Position numbers and translations under genes: made by a program. Shown here one piece after another: positions 1 to 6,635 of a stretch of 64,000 bases of DNA. Numbering within the stretch: the stretch's first letter is position 1; each line of letters begins with the position of its first letter. Location of the stretch: the NCBI RefSeq assembly GCF_014858005.1, contig NZ_JACYOT010000015.1, positions 1 through 64,000 of the forward strand, in the 5' to 3' direction. The notes beneath the pieces were generated by a model that was not told the DNA's origin, did no database searches, and saw nothing but the letters and a program-made list of their open reading frames with translations. The stretch comes from Propioniciclava soli (GTDB lineage: Bacteria > Actinomycetota > Actinomycetes > Propionibacteriales > Propionibacteriaceae).

Positions 1-251
1 TATCGGCAGCGGCGTGCCCGGCGCCCTACGCGAGGTCATCACCCTGGGCCGCACCTTGATTAAGCGGGCCGCCGACATCCTCGCCTACTTCCACCGACCC
101 GGCACCTCGAACGGCCCCACCGAGGCCCTGAATGGCCGCCTCAATCACCTCCGTGGCGGCGCCCTCGGCTTGGCGCAACCTCACCAACTACATCGCCAGA
201 TCACTCCTGGCGACCGGCGGCTTCAGACCGCACTTACACCCTCGATTGTGA
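1..251 (+). pseudogene. ISL3-family transposase, C-terminal remnant, frameshifted
   Basis: The left edge cuts into the catalytic-domain end of an ISL3-type (DDE) transposase. Reading from base 2 gives TSNGPTEALNGRLNHLRGGAL, close to the conserved TSNGPTEA-NGR-E-LRG-ALGFRN block of the family. At about 171-174 one extra base shifts the frame; the expected continuation (RNLTNYIARSLLATGGF then RPHLHPRL) is found in the next frame and ends with TGA at 249-251. The copy is therefore inactive as read, and everything upstream lies outside the window. No terminal inverted repeat could be assigned in the following 280 bases. Family assignment is recognition of conserved motifs; the frameshift is directly visible. 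Confidence 0.85.
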
Positions 252-507
252 TGAGCCGGTTTGAATCATCCCAACTGCGCCCTATCCGCCCTCGCGAGTC
301 CACTACGAACGGTTCTGACGGTCTCCGGTGGCGTCGGTAGACGCCCCGCGACCTGCGAGAAGCCACAGTTCTTCAGGCCGCGCAGGGGCTCTCGAACTCT
401 CTACGGGGGTCCACCAAACGGCAACCCTCTCCCACTTAGGTAGGGGGTCTCTTGCTTTATGGAGCGCTGTCTTGGCCACCCGCCCCACCGGCGACGAGGC
501 TCCTTTT
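252..507. other. Gap between transposase remnant and vapB; no gene seen
   Basis: This stretch holds no convincing reading frame on either strand. The first part probably includes the right end of the ISL3 element. A short run near 430-450 (TTAGGTAGGGGGTCTC) is base-composition unusual for the window but matches nothing I recognise. Confidence 0.5.
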
Positions 508-527
508 CTACCTGGAAAAGGTAGGAT
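508..527 (+). promoter_or_regulatory. vapB promoter with overlapping inverted repeat (probable autoregulatory operator)
   Basis: CTACCT (508-513) and AGGTAG (519-524) form a perfect 6-bp inverted repeat with spacer GGAAA. The right arm overlaps a -10-like TAGGAT at 522-527, which lies 7 nt before a GTG (535) in frame with vapB. Type II toxin-antitoxin operons are normally repressed by the antitoxin binding such a palindrome over the promoter; that role here is inferred from position. Confidence 0.5.
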
Positions 528-534
528 TTTGGCT

Positions 535-777
535 GTGCCAGCGATGAACATCAAGGATCCCGAGGTGCACGAGATGGCGCTCCGTCTGGCTGCGCGACAG
601 GGGATCACCGCGACTAGAGCCGTCCGACGGGCGCTGGTCGAGGCGCTGGAGCGCGTGGACGCCCAACGTGCAGGAATGGCGGACCGCCTCATGGAGATCG
701 GGCGCCGTTCTGCGGCGCGGAGTGAGGCGTTCCTCACCGATGCCGATCTGTACGACGAGGAGGGGATGCCTCGATGA
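535..777 (+). CDS. vapB: VapB-type antitoxin
   Basis: An 80-residue protein starting MPAMNIKDPEVHEMA, matching the short ribbon-helix-helix VapB antitoxins whose N-terminus reads M(A)xNIKDPEV and which bind DNA as dimers and neutralise a PIN-domain RNase. The C-terminal half is charged, as expected for the toxin-binding tail. I prefer GTG at 535 because a TAGGAT -10 lies 7 nt upstream (leaderless pattern) and the N-terminus then matches the family; ATG at 544 (77 residues) is the alternative. Its stop overlaps the next start (ATGA at 774-777), so the two are translationally coupled. The antitoxin looks intact while its partner does not. Confidence 0.8.
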   Translation: MPAMNIKDPEVHEMALRLAARQGITATRAVRRALVEALERVDAQRAGMADRLMEIGRRSAARSEAFLTDADLYDEEGMPR

Positions 778-1163
778 TCGTCGATTCCTCCGCGCTCGTC
801 GCCATCTTGAAGGCGGAGTCCGACGCGCCCTCGATCGCTCGCGCCCTGCAGGAGTCGAGCCACACTTGGATCTCGGCCGGCGCGCTGATCGAGACCGGCA
901 TCGTCGTCGGACGTACGCGTCAGGACGACATTGACGAGCTGCTGCGTGCTGCGAGTGTCGAGGCGGTCGCGCTTGATGCGCGTCAGGCGGCGGCGGCACG
1001 TGAGGCCTGGTACCGCTACGGGCGGGGCACCGGATTCGCCTATGCTGCCGCGAAACTTGCCGGAGAGCCTGACGTGAGCGGCACATCGACTGGGTCGGCC
1101 CGCCGGACATCCGCCGGCTTAAGGCCCGCTCAGGTGGAGGCCCGTGGTACGGCGTGTGCCTGA
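774..1163 (+). pseudogene. vapC: VapC-type PIN toxin, probably inactivated by deletions
   Basis: The N-terminus MIVDSSALVAILKAE and the segment SAGALIETGIVV are typical of VapC ribonucleases and carry two of the acidic metal ligands (Asp4 and the Glu of IETG). The family then normally has a segment like RYGxGxHPAxLNFGDCFAYALA; here it reads YRYGRGTGFAYAAAKLAGEP, so about ten residues including the catalytic Asp of FGDC are missing. After GEP the usual LLFxGDDFxxTDI is also lost and the frame runs into unrelated sequence that overlaps the 3' end of the minus-strand lacI-type gene. I conclude at least two deletions and a frame change. The deletions are seen by comparison with remembered family members, so an alignment would settle it. 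Confidence 0.75.
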
Positions 1164-2122
1164 TCGGGAAGCAGCGGCGGCTCCGCGGCCTCGCCTGCCG
1201 CGAGCTGAGCGACGTGGGCGGCGAACTGGGTGACGAATTCGGTCACGTCCGATTCGACCGTGGACAGGGCGGGAATCGTCAGGGGCCCGAGCGGATGGTT
1301 GTCCACGCCGATCACGGCGATCTGGGACGGCACCACGATGCCGCAATCGGCCGCCGCCGCGAGCACGGTGAACGCGACCTCGTCATTGAACGCGCAGATG
1401 CCGTCGAGTTCCGGGTGCGCCGCGAGCTCGGCGCGCAGGGCCGCGCCAGCCGCAGCGCGATCGTCCGGGACCTCGAACCGGTGGGGGAGGGGGATTCCCG
1501 CTGCGGCCGCAGCGGCGTCGGCCGCGCGGTGCCGGATCGCCGCGGTCGCTCCGAGCTCCGGACGGGAGGGCGCCGCGTACGCGAGCCGCTGGCGTCCGCG
1601 GGCCACCAGGTGTTCGACCTGCGCCGCCGCGGAGGCGGCGAGGAAGGCGTCCAGGTGGGGGAAGGCGGAGCGGACCGGGACGGAGAACTGCTCCGAGAGC
1701 TCGTCGATCAACGGATCGCCGTCCGGAACCGACGTCAGCACCACCGCGGGGGCGAGATCGATCGCCGTGTCGCACTCCTCGGCCCCGAGTTGCCAGACGA
1801 GGTGCAGGCCGTGCTGGCGCAGGGCCGCGCCTAGGCTGGTGATGATGCCGGTCGCCACGAAGTCCGAGGCGTGCTCGAGCCCTTGGGTGAGCATCAGCAC
1901 CACGCTGCTCCGGGCGCCGCGCAGCAGCCGGGCGGGCCCGTAGGGCCGGTAGCCGAGCCGTGCGCTGGCGTCCAACACCTTCTGGCGGGTCGTCTCAGGG
2001 ATCGATTGGCGGGAGTCGCGGTTGAGGACGTAACTCACCGTGGCACGGGACACGCCGGCCTCCCGTGCGACGTCGGTGCTGGTGACGCGACGCCGTGCGG
2101 GGTCTGCCCCTGGGCTGGACAT
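1130..2122 (-). CDS. LacI-family transcriptional regulator of the adjacent sugar locus
   Basis: A 330-residue LacI/GalR repressor. Residues about 12-60 hold the DNA-binding helix-turn-helix (TSTDVAREAGVSRATVSYVL) followed by the hinge helix region; the rest is the periplasmic-binding-protein-like effector domain ending in VIGVDNHPLGPL and a typical C-terminal segment. I chose ATG at 2122 because the longer frame has no family sequence before it, and because a TACGGT -10 lies exactly 6 nt upstream (leaderless pattern). It diverges from the importer genes, and two CACGTG-centred palindromes lie between them, with identical sites before the GH43 and GH30 genes. LacI proteins bind such odd-symmetric CG-centred palindromes, so this is very likely the local repressor, also controlling itself. 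The inducer is not known, probably an oligosaccharide product. Confidence 0.92.
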   Translation of the reverse strand: MSSPGADPARRRVTSTDVAREAGVSRATVSYVLNRDSRQSIPETTRQKVLDASARLGYRPYGPARLLRGARSSVVLMLTQGLEHASDFVATGIITSLGAALRQHGLHLVWQLGAEECDTAIDLAPAVVLTSVPDGDPLIDELSEQFSVPVRSAFPHLDAFLAASAAAQVEHLVARGRQRLAYAAPSRPELGATAAIRHRAADAAAAAAGIPLPHRFEVPDDRAAAGAALRAELAAHPELDGICAFNDEVAFTVLAAAADCGIVVPSQIAVIGVDNHPLGPLTIPALSTVESDVTEFVTQFAAHVAQLAAGEAAEPPLLPDQAHAVPRAST

Positions 2123-2128
2123 GGCGAC

Positions 2129-2134
2129 ACCGTA
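2129..2134 (-). promoter_or_regulatory. -10 box of the lacI-type gene, leaderless arrangement
   Basis: On the minus strand TACGGT ends 6 nt before the ATG, so transcription would begin at or next to the start codon. No Shine-Dalgarno sequence precedes the ATG, which agrees with leaderless translation. Confidence 0.5.
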
Positions 2135-2166
2135 GCGCACGCGTGGGCCGTGCCGGCGGCTCGGCA

Positions 2167-2178
2167 TGACACGTGCCA
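2167..2178. promoter_or_regulatory. LacI-type operator O1
   Basis: TGACACGTGCCA, a palindrome centred on CACGTG (2170-2175). It is identical to the sites before the GH43 and GH30 genes (read on the other strand). Its centre is 22 bp from O2, two helical turns, so two dimers or a tetramer could bind the same face. It lies between the divergent regulator and importer genes. Confidence 0.85.
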
Positions 2179-2187
2179 GTAAAGCCA

Positions 2188-2217
2188 TTGACACGTGCAA
2201 GTAGATGCTCCTACGAT
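2188..2217 (+). promoter_or_regulatory. Importer promoter overlapped by LacI-type operator O2
   Basis: TTGACA (2188-2193) and TACGAT (2212-2217) are spaced 18 bp and form a sigma-A-type promoter. Operator O2, TGACACGTGCAA at 2189-2200, lies directly on the -35 box, the classical geometry for repression by exclusion of RNA polymerase. O2 differs from the consensus copy by one base (CAA for CCA). Confidence 0.8.
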
Positions 2218-2267
2218 CCTCGTGTTCGAGACGACGGGTGTCTCGACAGGTTCATCAGGAGGCCATC

Positions 2268-3542
2268 ATGCGGCTCAGAATCGCCGCCGCTGCCGCCGGC
2301 ACAGCTCTCGCCCTCGTCTTCGCCGGTTGTGCGTCCGGCACCGGGACGACGACCACCACGCCATCGGCCGAAGAGCCCCTCGCGATCTCGTTCATGACGG
2401 GATCGGCCGAGGGTGCGGGCAGCAACCACACCATGCAAGCGCTCGTCGACTCCTACGGCAACGGAGCGACCCTCGAGATGGAGCAGCTCGACGCGTCGAT
2501 GGATCAGCGCATCCAGTTGCTCGCGTCGCAGGACCAGCTGCCGACGTTCTTCCAGATCGGGACGCCCTCCCAGCTGATCGAGCTCCACGAGGCCGGCTTC
2601 GTCGCCGACCTGGAGCCGGTGCTGGAGGAGCTGGGCGTGCTCGACAACCTGACGCCGTTCTCGGTCTCGGTGATCAAGGGGCTGTACGGCGGCAAGCTGC
2701 TCGGCCTACCGCTGGAGGTCGGCGCCGAGGGGTTCTGGTACAACACGGAGCTGTTCGCCGAGCACGGCATCGAGCCCCCCGAGACGTTCGCCGACCTCGA
2801 GGCGGCGGCCGCCACGCTGCAGGCCGCGGGCGTCCAGCCCTTCGCGACGGCCGGCAACGCCGGGTGGCCGGTGACCCGCCTCATCGCGGGCTACCTGCAC
2901 CGCGACCTCGGCCCGGACGCCCTGCGTGCGGTCGCCGACGGCGAGGCCTCGTTCACCGACCCGGAGTACGTGGCGGCCGCCCAGGTCGTCCGCAACTGGG
3001 CCGACGCCGGCTACTTCGGCCCGGCGCCGGGCGCCCTGGAGTACGGCCCGGCGCAGGACATGTTCCTGCAGGGTGAGGCGGCGATCTACTACAACGGCAC
3101 GTGGGTGCTGTCGGACTTCACGAACCCCGAGGTCAACCAGATCGGCGAGGAGAACATCGGCTGGTTCCCGATCCCGGCGGTCGAGGGCGGCGCCGGTGAG
3201 GTCACCCAGACCCCGGCCAACGTGGGCCTGCCGATGGCGGTCAACGCCAAGACGCTCACCCCCGAGGTGAAGGAGTTCCTGAAGTACCTCGTGGAGAATT
3301 ACGGCACGGTCGCGATGGAGGATCTGGACATCATCACCGGGTTCCAGACCGACGCGGTCTCCGATTCGCCCCTCGTGGCCGAGTCGGCGGAGACCATCTC
3401 GGGGCTCACCGAGTTCGTGCCGTGGTTCGAGGCGCTGCAGTCGCCCGAGGGCACGGCCGCCTCGCAGGAGGGTGGTACCGCGCTGGTGTCGGGCGGTCTG
3501 ACCGCCGAGCAGTTCATGGAGCAGGTGCAGGCGGCCCAGTAG
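2268..3542 (+). CDS. Sugar ABC transporter substrate-binding lipoprotein
   Basis: A 424-residue extracellular solute-binding protein of family 1 (maltose/multiple-sugar type). The first 21 residues form a lipoprotein signal ending in LVFAGC, with Cys21 as the lipid-modified residue, so the mature protein is anchored outside the membrane and hands sugar to the two permeases that follow. The start at 2268 is set by AGGAGG at 2257-2262, five bases upstream; an ATG at 2205 lies inside the promoter and is rejected. The C-terminal half contains the usual NGTWVLSDF segment of sugar-binding proteins. It is the first gene of the operon under operators O1/O2. The ligand is not readable, but neighbours suggest galacto- or arabino-oligosaccharides. 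Confidence 0.93.
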   Translation: MRLRIAAAAAGTALALVFAGCASGTGTTTTTPSAEEPLAISFMTGSAEGAGSNHTMQALVDSYGNGATLEMEQLDASMDQRIQLLASQDQLPTFFQIGTPSQLIELHEAGFVADLEPVLEELGVLDNLTPFSVSVIKGLYGGKLLGLPLEVGAEGFWYNTELFAEHGIEPPETFADLEAAAATLQAAGVQPFATAGNAGWPVTRLIAGYLHRDLGPDALRAVADGEASFTDPEYVAAAQVVRNWADAGYFGPAPGALEYGPAQDMFLQGEAAIYYNGTWVLSDFTNPEVNQIGEENIGWFPIPAVEGGAGEVTQTPANVGLPMAVNAKTLTPEVKEFLKYLVENYGTVAMEDLDIITGFQTDAVSDSPLVAESAETISGLTEFVPWFEALQSPEGTAASQEGGTALVSGGLTAEQFMEQVQAAQ

Positions 3543-3639
3543 GGCCAGACGGCGGGCTCGTCGTGGGGCCGGGGGAGCACCCCGGGCCCACGACGGCCCG
3601 CCGTTCGCACCGGGCACACACCGCAGCCAAGGAGGTGGC

Positions 3640-4521
3640 ATGGAGAAGGTTCTCGGCGATCGGCGCGCCATCTGGTTCTTCGTCGCGCCGGCGCTCGCGC
3701 TCTACACGGTGATCATGGTGGTGCCGATCCTCTGGTCGATCGGCTACACCTTCTTCGGCGGCAACCCGATCCGCGGGTTCTCGTGGGTGGGGTTCGAGAA
3801 CTACACGACCGTGGCGTCCGACCCGCTGTTCTGGCAGGCCACCTGGTTCAGCGTGCAGTACGCGCTCGTCGCTACGGTGCTCCAGGTCGGTGCCGGCTTC
3901 GCGCTGGCCCTGCTGTACGTCTTCGTGCTGCGCCGGTCCTCGGCGCTGATCCGCACGCTGGTGTTCTTCCCGATGGTGCTGCCCACCGCAGCCGTCGGGC
4001 AGTTGTTCGTCAAGCTGTTTGAGATCGTGCCGCAACCCGGGCCGGTCAACCTCGCGATGGACGCCTTCGGCTTCGACATGGTGCACTGGCTGGGCCAACC
4101 CGGCCCCGCCTTCTGGATCATCGTCATCATGGACGTCTGGCGCTCCATGGGTTTCTACGCGGTGCTGTTGTACGCCGGCCTCGTCGCCATCCCCGACGAC
4201 GTGATCGAGGCGGCGCGGCTCGACGGCGCCCACCGCCTGTCGCTCGTCCGGTACATCGTGCTCCCGGCCGTCCTGCCGGTCGTCATCTCCAGCCTGATCT
4301 TCAGCATCAACGGCACGATCAAGGTGTTCGACTCCGTGTACGCCCTCACCGGCGGCGGCCCCAACGGGGCGACCACCCCGCTCACCCTGCTGATGTTCCG
4401 CACGTCCTTCGCCTACGGCGAGTACGGCGAGGGCAGCACGATCGCGATGGCACTCACGCTGTTCTGCCTGGCGATCACCGTGGCGATCTTCCGCGGCGCA
4501 CGACGGGACCTGACCTCATGA
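3640..4521 (+). CDS. Sugar ABC transporter permease (MalF/UgpA type)
   Basis: A 293-residue inner-membrane permease with six predicted hydrophobic segments beginning near residue 10 (IWFFVAPALALYTVIMVV). The EAA loop that contacts the ATPase is visible as EAARLDGAHRLSLVRYIVLP around residues 190-210. AAGGAGG at 3629-3635 gives a strong ribosome-binding site. It overlaps the next permease by four bases (ATGA), so the two are co-translated and form the heterodimeric channel. No ATP-binding subunit follows; in actinobacteria such importers usually share a distant MsiK-type ATPase, which is assumed here. Confidence 0.93.
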   Translation: MEKVLGDRRAIWFFVAPALALYTVIMVVPILWSIGYTFFGGNPIRGFSWVGFENYTTVASDPLFWQATWFSVQYALVATVLQVGAGFALALLYVFVLRRSSALIRTLVFFPMVLPTAAVGQLFVKLFEIVPQPGPVNLAMDAFGFDMVHWLGQPGPAFWIIVIMDVWRSMGFYAVLLYAGLVAIPDDVIEAARLDGAHRLSLVRYIVLPAVLPVVISSLIFSINGTIKVFDSVYALTGGGPNGATTPLTLLMFRTSFAYGEYGEGSTIAMALTLFCLAITVAIFRGARRDLTS

Positions 4522-5378
4522 CCGCGCTGACCTCGGCGCACGGACGCCCCCGCGTGACGGTGGGGCGCCTGCTCGGCCTGGCCGGGCTCGCGCTGCTCAT
4601 CGCCATCGAGGTCGTCCCCCTCGTCTGGCTGTTCCTCTCCTCGGTCAAGGCGCCCACGGAGTTCTCCGGGAACCCCATGTGGGCGCTGCCGGAGGGTCTG
4701 TACTGGCAGAACTACGCCGACGCCTGGACGCGGGGCAACATGGCGCGCTACATCACCAACAGCGCCGTGGCCACGTTCCCGTCGATCGTCTTGTTGCTCC
4801 TGCTCGGCGTGATGGCCGGCTTCGGCCTGGAGGTCATGCGCTGGCGCGGACGCGACGGGGTGTTGCTGCTCTTCCTCGCCGGCCTCATGGTGCCGCTGCA
4901 GATGATCCTGCTCCCGCTGTTCGCGATCTACGTGCGCAGCGGCATCCTGAACACCCCGCTCGCCCTCATCGTGACCTACACCGCCACGGGCCTGCCCATG
5001 ACGGTCTTCATCATGGCCGGCTACTACCGGTCGCTGCCGAGGGAGATCATCGAGGCCGCCGTGATCGACGGGGCGAGCATCTACCGGGTGTTCTGGAGCA
5101 TCTCCCTGCCCATGTTGCGCAATGCCATCTTGACCATCGCGGTCGTGCAGTTCCTGTTCTTCTGGAATGACCTGCTGTTCGCGATCACCTTCACGACCAC
5201 CAACGACTCCCGCACGATCCAGGCCGGCCTGCTCAACTTTGTGGGTACCTATGGGCAGACCGAATGGGGGCCGACGTTCGCGTCCATCTGCATCTCGGTG
5301 GTCCCCACGTTGCTCATCTTCCTGCTGCTCAACCAGCAGGTGATGAAGGGCCTCACCGACGGGGCGCTCAAGGGCTGA
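4518..5378 (+). CDS. Sugar ABC transporter permease (MalG/UgpE type)
   Basis: A 286-residue partner permease. It has about six membrane segments and the EAA motif EIIEAAVIDGASIYRVFWSI near residues 175-195. The start overlaps the stop of the upstream permease (ATGA at 4518-4521). The C-terminus QQVMKGLTDGALKG is characteristic of the MalG/UgpE branch, where the extreme end inserts between ATPase subunits. The operon ends here at a strong hairpin shared with the convergent GH43 gene. Confidence 0.93.
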   Translation: MTALTSAHGRPRVTVGRLLGLAGLALLIAIEVVPLVWLFLSSVKAPTEFSGNPMWALPEGLYWQNYADAWTRGNMARYITNSAVATFPSIVLLLLLGVMAGFGLEVMRWRGRDGVLLLFLAGLMVPLQMILLPLFAIYVRSGILNTPLALIVTYTATGLPMTVFIMAGYYRSLPREIIEAAVIDGASIYRVFWSISLPMLRNAILTIAVVQFLFFWNDLLFAITFTTTNDSRTIQAGLLNFVGTYGQTEWGPTFASICISVVPTLLIFLLLNQQVMKGLTDGALKG

Positions 5379-5385
5379 GAAAGGA

Positions 5386-5426
5386 CGCGGCGCCCCCGAT
5401 CCGGAATCGGGGGCGCCGCGTTGTTT
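5386..5426. terminator. Bidirectional rho-independent terminator
   Basis: CGCGGCGCCCCCGAT (5386-5400) pairs perfectly with ATCGGGGGCGCCGCG (5406-5420): a 15-bp stem, loop CCGGA, followed by TTGTTT. It lies between the convergent importer operon and the GH43 gene and can stop both. Confidence 0.9.
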
Positions 5427-5445
5427 CTGCGTGCAGACCGACAGC

Positions 5446-6501
5446 TCAGTCGTAATCCTCGATGCGCCATTCGTCGCGCCAGTCGATGAACACCTGGTCA
5501 CCCTCGAAGGTGAGGGGCAGCCACACGTAGTCGGCCTGGGCGGTGTCGATGGCCGCGAGCTCGGCCATGGGCGTCGCGTCGCCGCCCTCGGGGCGTCCGA
5601 AGTGCTCCTCGAAGGCGGCCAGCGCCGCGCTGCTGTCGTCGAGGTAGTGCGGCAGCCAGCGGTCGCCCAACGCGATGTACAGGTCCTTCTTGCCCGGATG
5701 CTTGAAGACCGATGAGATCTGGGCGTGGTAGGACGTGCGCGACGCGTCGCCCCGGTGGGGGTCGCCGAGCACGGTGAAGGGCCCGTGGTAGGTGGGCGCG
5801 ACGGCCACCTCCGACGGGTTGGGGTAGTAGCCGGTCGTGCCCGAGGTGAGCAGGTAGTGCAGGCCGTTGCGGGTGAAGTAGGACGGCGCCTCCCGCACGA
5901 ACGGGGGCTGCAGGCGCGGGAAGTGGGTCGAGTAGTACCCCGTCACATCGGTGTAGTCGTCGGTCAGGTCGGCGCAGATCAGCTCCGAGTGCACGCGCCC
6001 GAAGTAGTAGTAGCCCTTGCCGTCGGCGGGGTGCGTCACGAGGTCGAAGTCGCCGGCGTTCATGCCGAGCGGCTTCAGCCAACTGCGCACCATCGTGTAG
6101 GGCCCCGTGATGGCGTCTGCCACCAGCACCGTCGAGCGCTGCGTGGGCTCCCCGGGTGTCATCACCTTCACCCAGCACACGAACTTCCGGGTGGTGGCGT
6201 TGTAGAGGATGTGGGGGCGGTCGAGGTACTGCTCCGGATGCAGCGGGGAGGTGGGGTCGTCCTCGTCCGGGGGAATGATCGTGCCGAGATCCTCCCAGTT
6301 GTACAAATCGGTGGAACGGTAGCACCGGACGCCCCAGTGCCAGATGCTGCCCCCCGGTGTCGTCTTCTCCTTGTTCTCCCCGTACCAGTAGTACACCCCG
6401 TCGACGGTGATGATGGATCCACCATGGGTGTGAATGCGTTCTCCCTTGGTGTCCAACCACACCTGCCCCGGAGTGATTGATTGCCTTTGTTCCTGCACCA
6501 T
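5446..6501 (-). CDS. Glycoside hydrolase family 43, possibly exo-galactanase-like
   Basis: A 351-residue GH43 five-bladed beta-propeller enzyme without a signal peptide, so probably intracellular. Near residue 27 it carries HTHGGSIITVDGVYYWYGEN; the HGG entry with YYWYGE is the style of the exo-beta-1,3-galactanase-like GH43 branch rather than the Asp-Pro start of arabinanases and xylosidases. Later repeats include DRPHILYN, PFVREAPSYF (a likely catalytic Glu) and YHAQISSVF. The start at 6501 has GGAGAGGA upstream and excludes a long spurious extension. Its own operator (6549-6560) places it in the LacI-type regulon. Exact substrate is inferred; arabinan or galactan side chains are both possible. 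Confidence 0.8.
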   Translation of the reverse strand: MVQEQRQSITPGQVWLDTKGERIHTHGGSIITVDGVYYWYGENKEKTTPGGSIWHWGVRCYRSTDLYNWEDLGTIIPPDEDDPTSPLHPEQYLDRPHILYNATTRKFVCWVKVMTPGEPTQRSTVLVADAITGPYTMVRSWLKPLGMNAGDFDLVTHPADGKGYYYFGRVHSELICADLTDDYTDVTGYYSTHFPRLQPPFVREAPSYFTRNGLHYLLTSGTTGYYPNPSEVAVAPTYHGPFTVLGDPHRGDASRTSYHAQISSVFKHPGKKDLYIALGDRWLPHYLDDSSAALAAFEEHFGRPEGGDATPMAELAAIDTAQADYVWLPLTFEGDQVFIDWRDEWRIEDYD

Positions 6502-6541
6502 CCCGTCCTCTCCTCTGATTCGCTGGACGCAGCTGCCGATC

Positions 6542-6560
6542 AGTATACTGGCACGTGTCA
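6542..6560 (-). promoter_or_regulatory. GH43 promoter -10 and LacI-type operator O3
   Basis: TGGCACGTGTCA at 6549-6560 is the exact reverse complement of operator O1. Immediately downstream on the minus strand is TATACT (6542-6547), a good -10 box, so a bound repressor would block promoter access. No clear -35 was seen. This gives GH43 a promoter independent of the upstream GH30 gene. Confidence 0.8.
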
Positions 6561-6635
6561 CCAACAGGCCAGAGGTGAGCCTGGAAAAGGCGGCCCGTGT
6601 CGAAAGAAAATGTGCCAGGCCCGGGCCGCTCCCGT

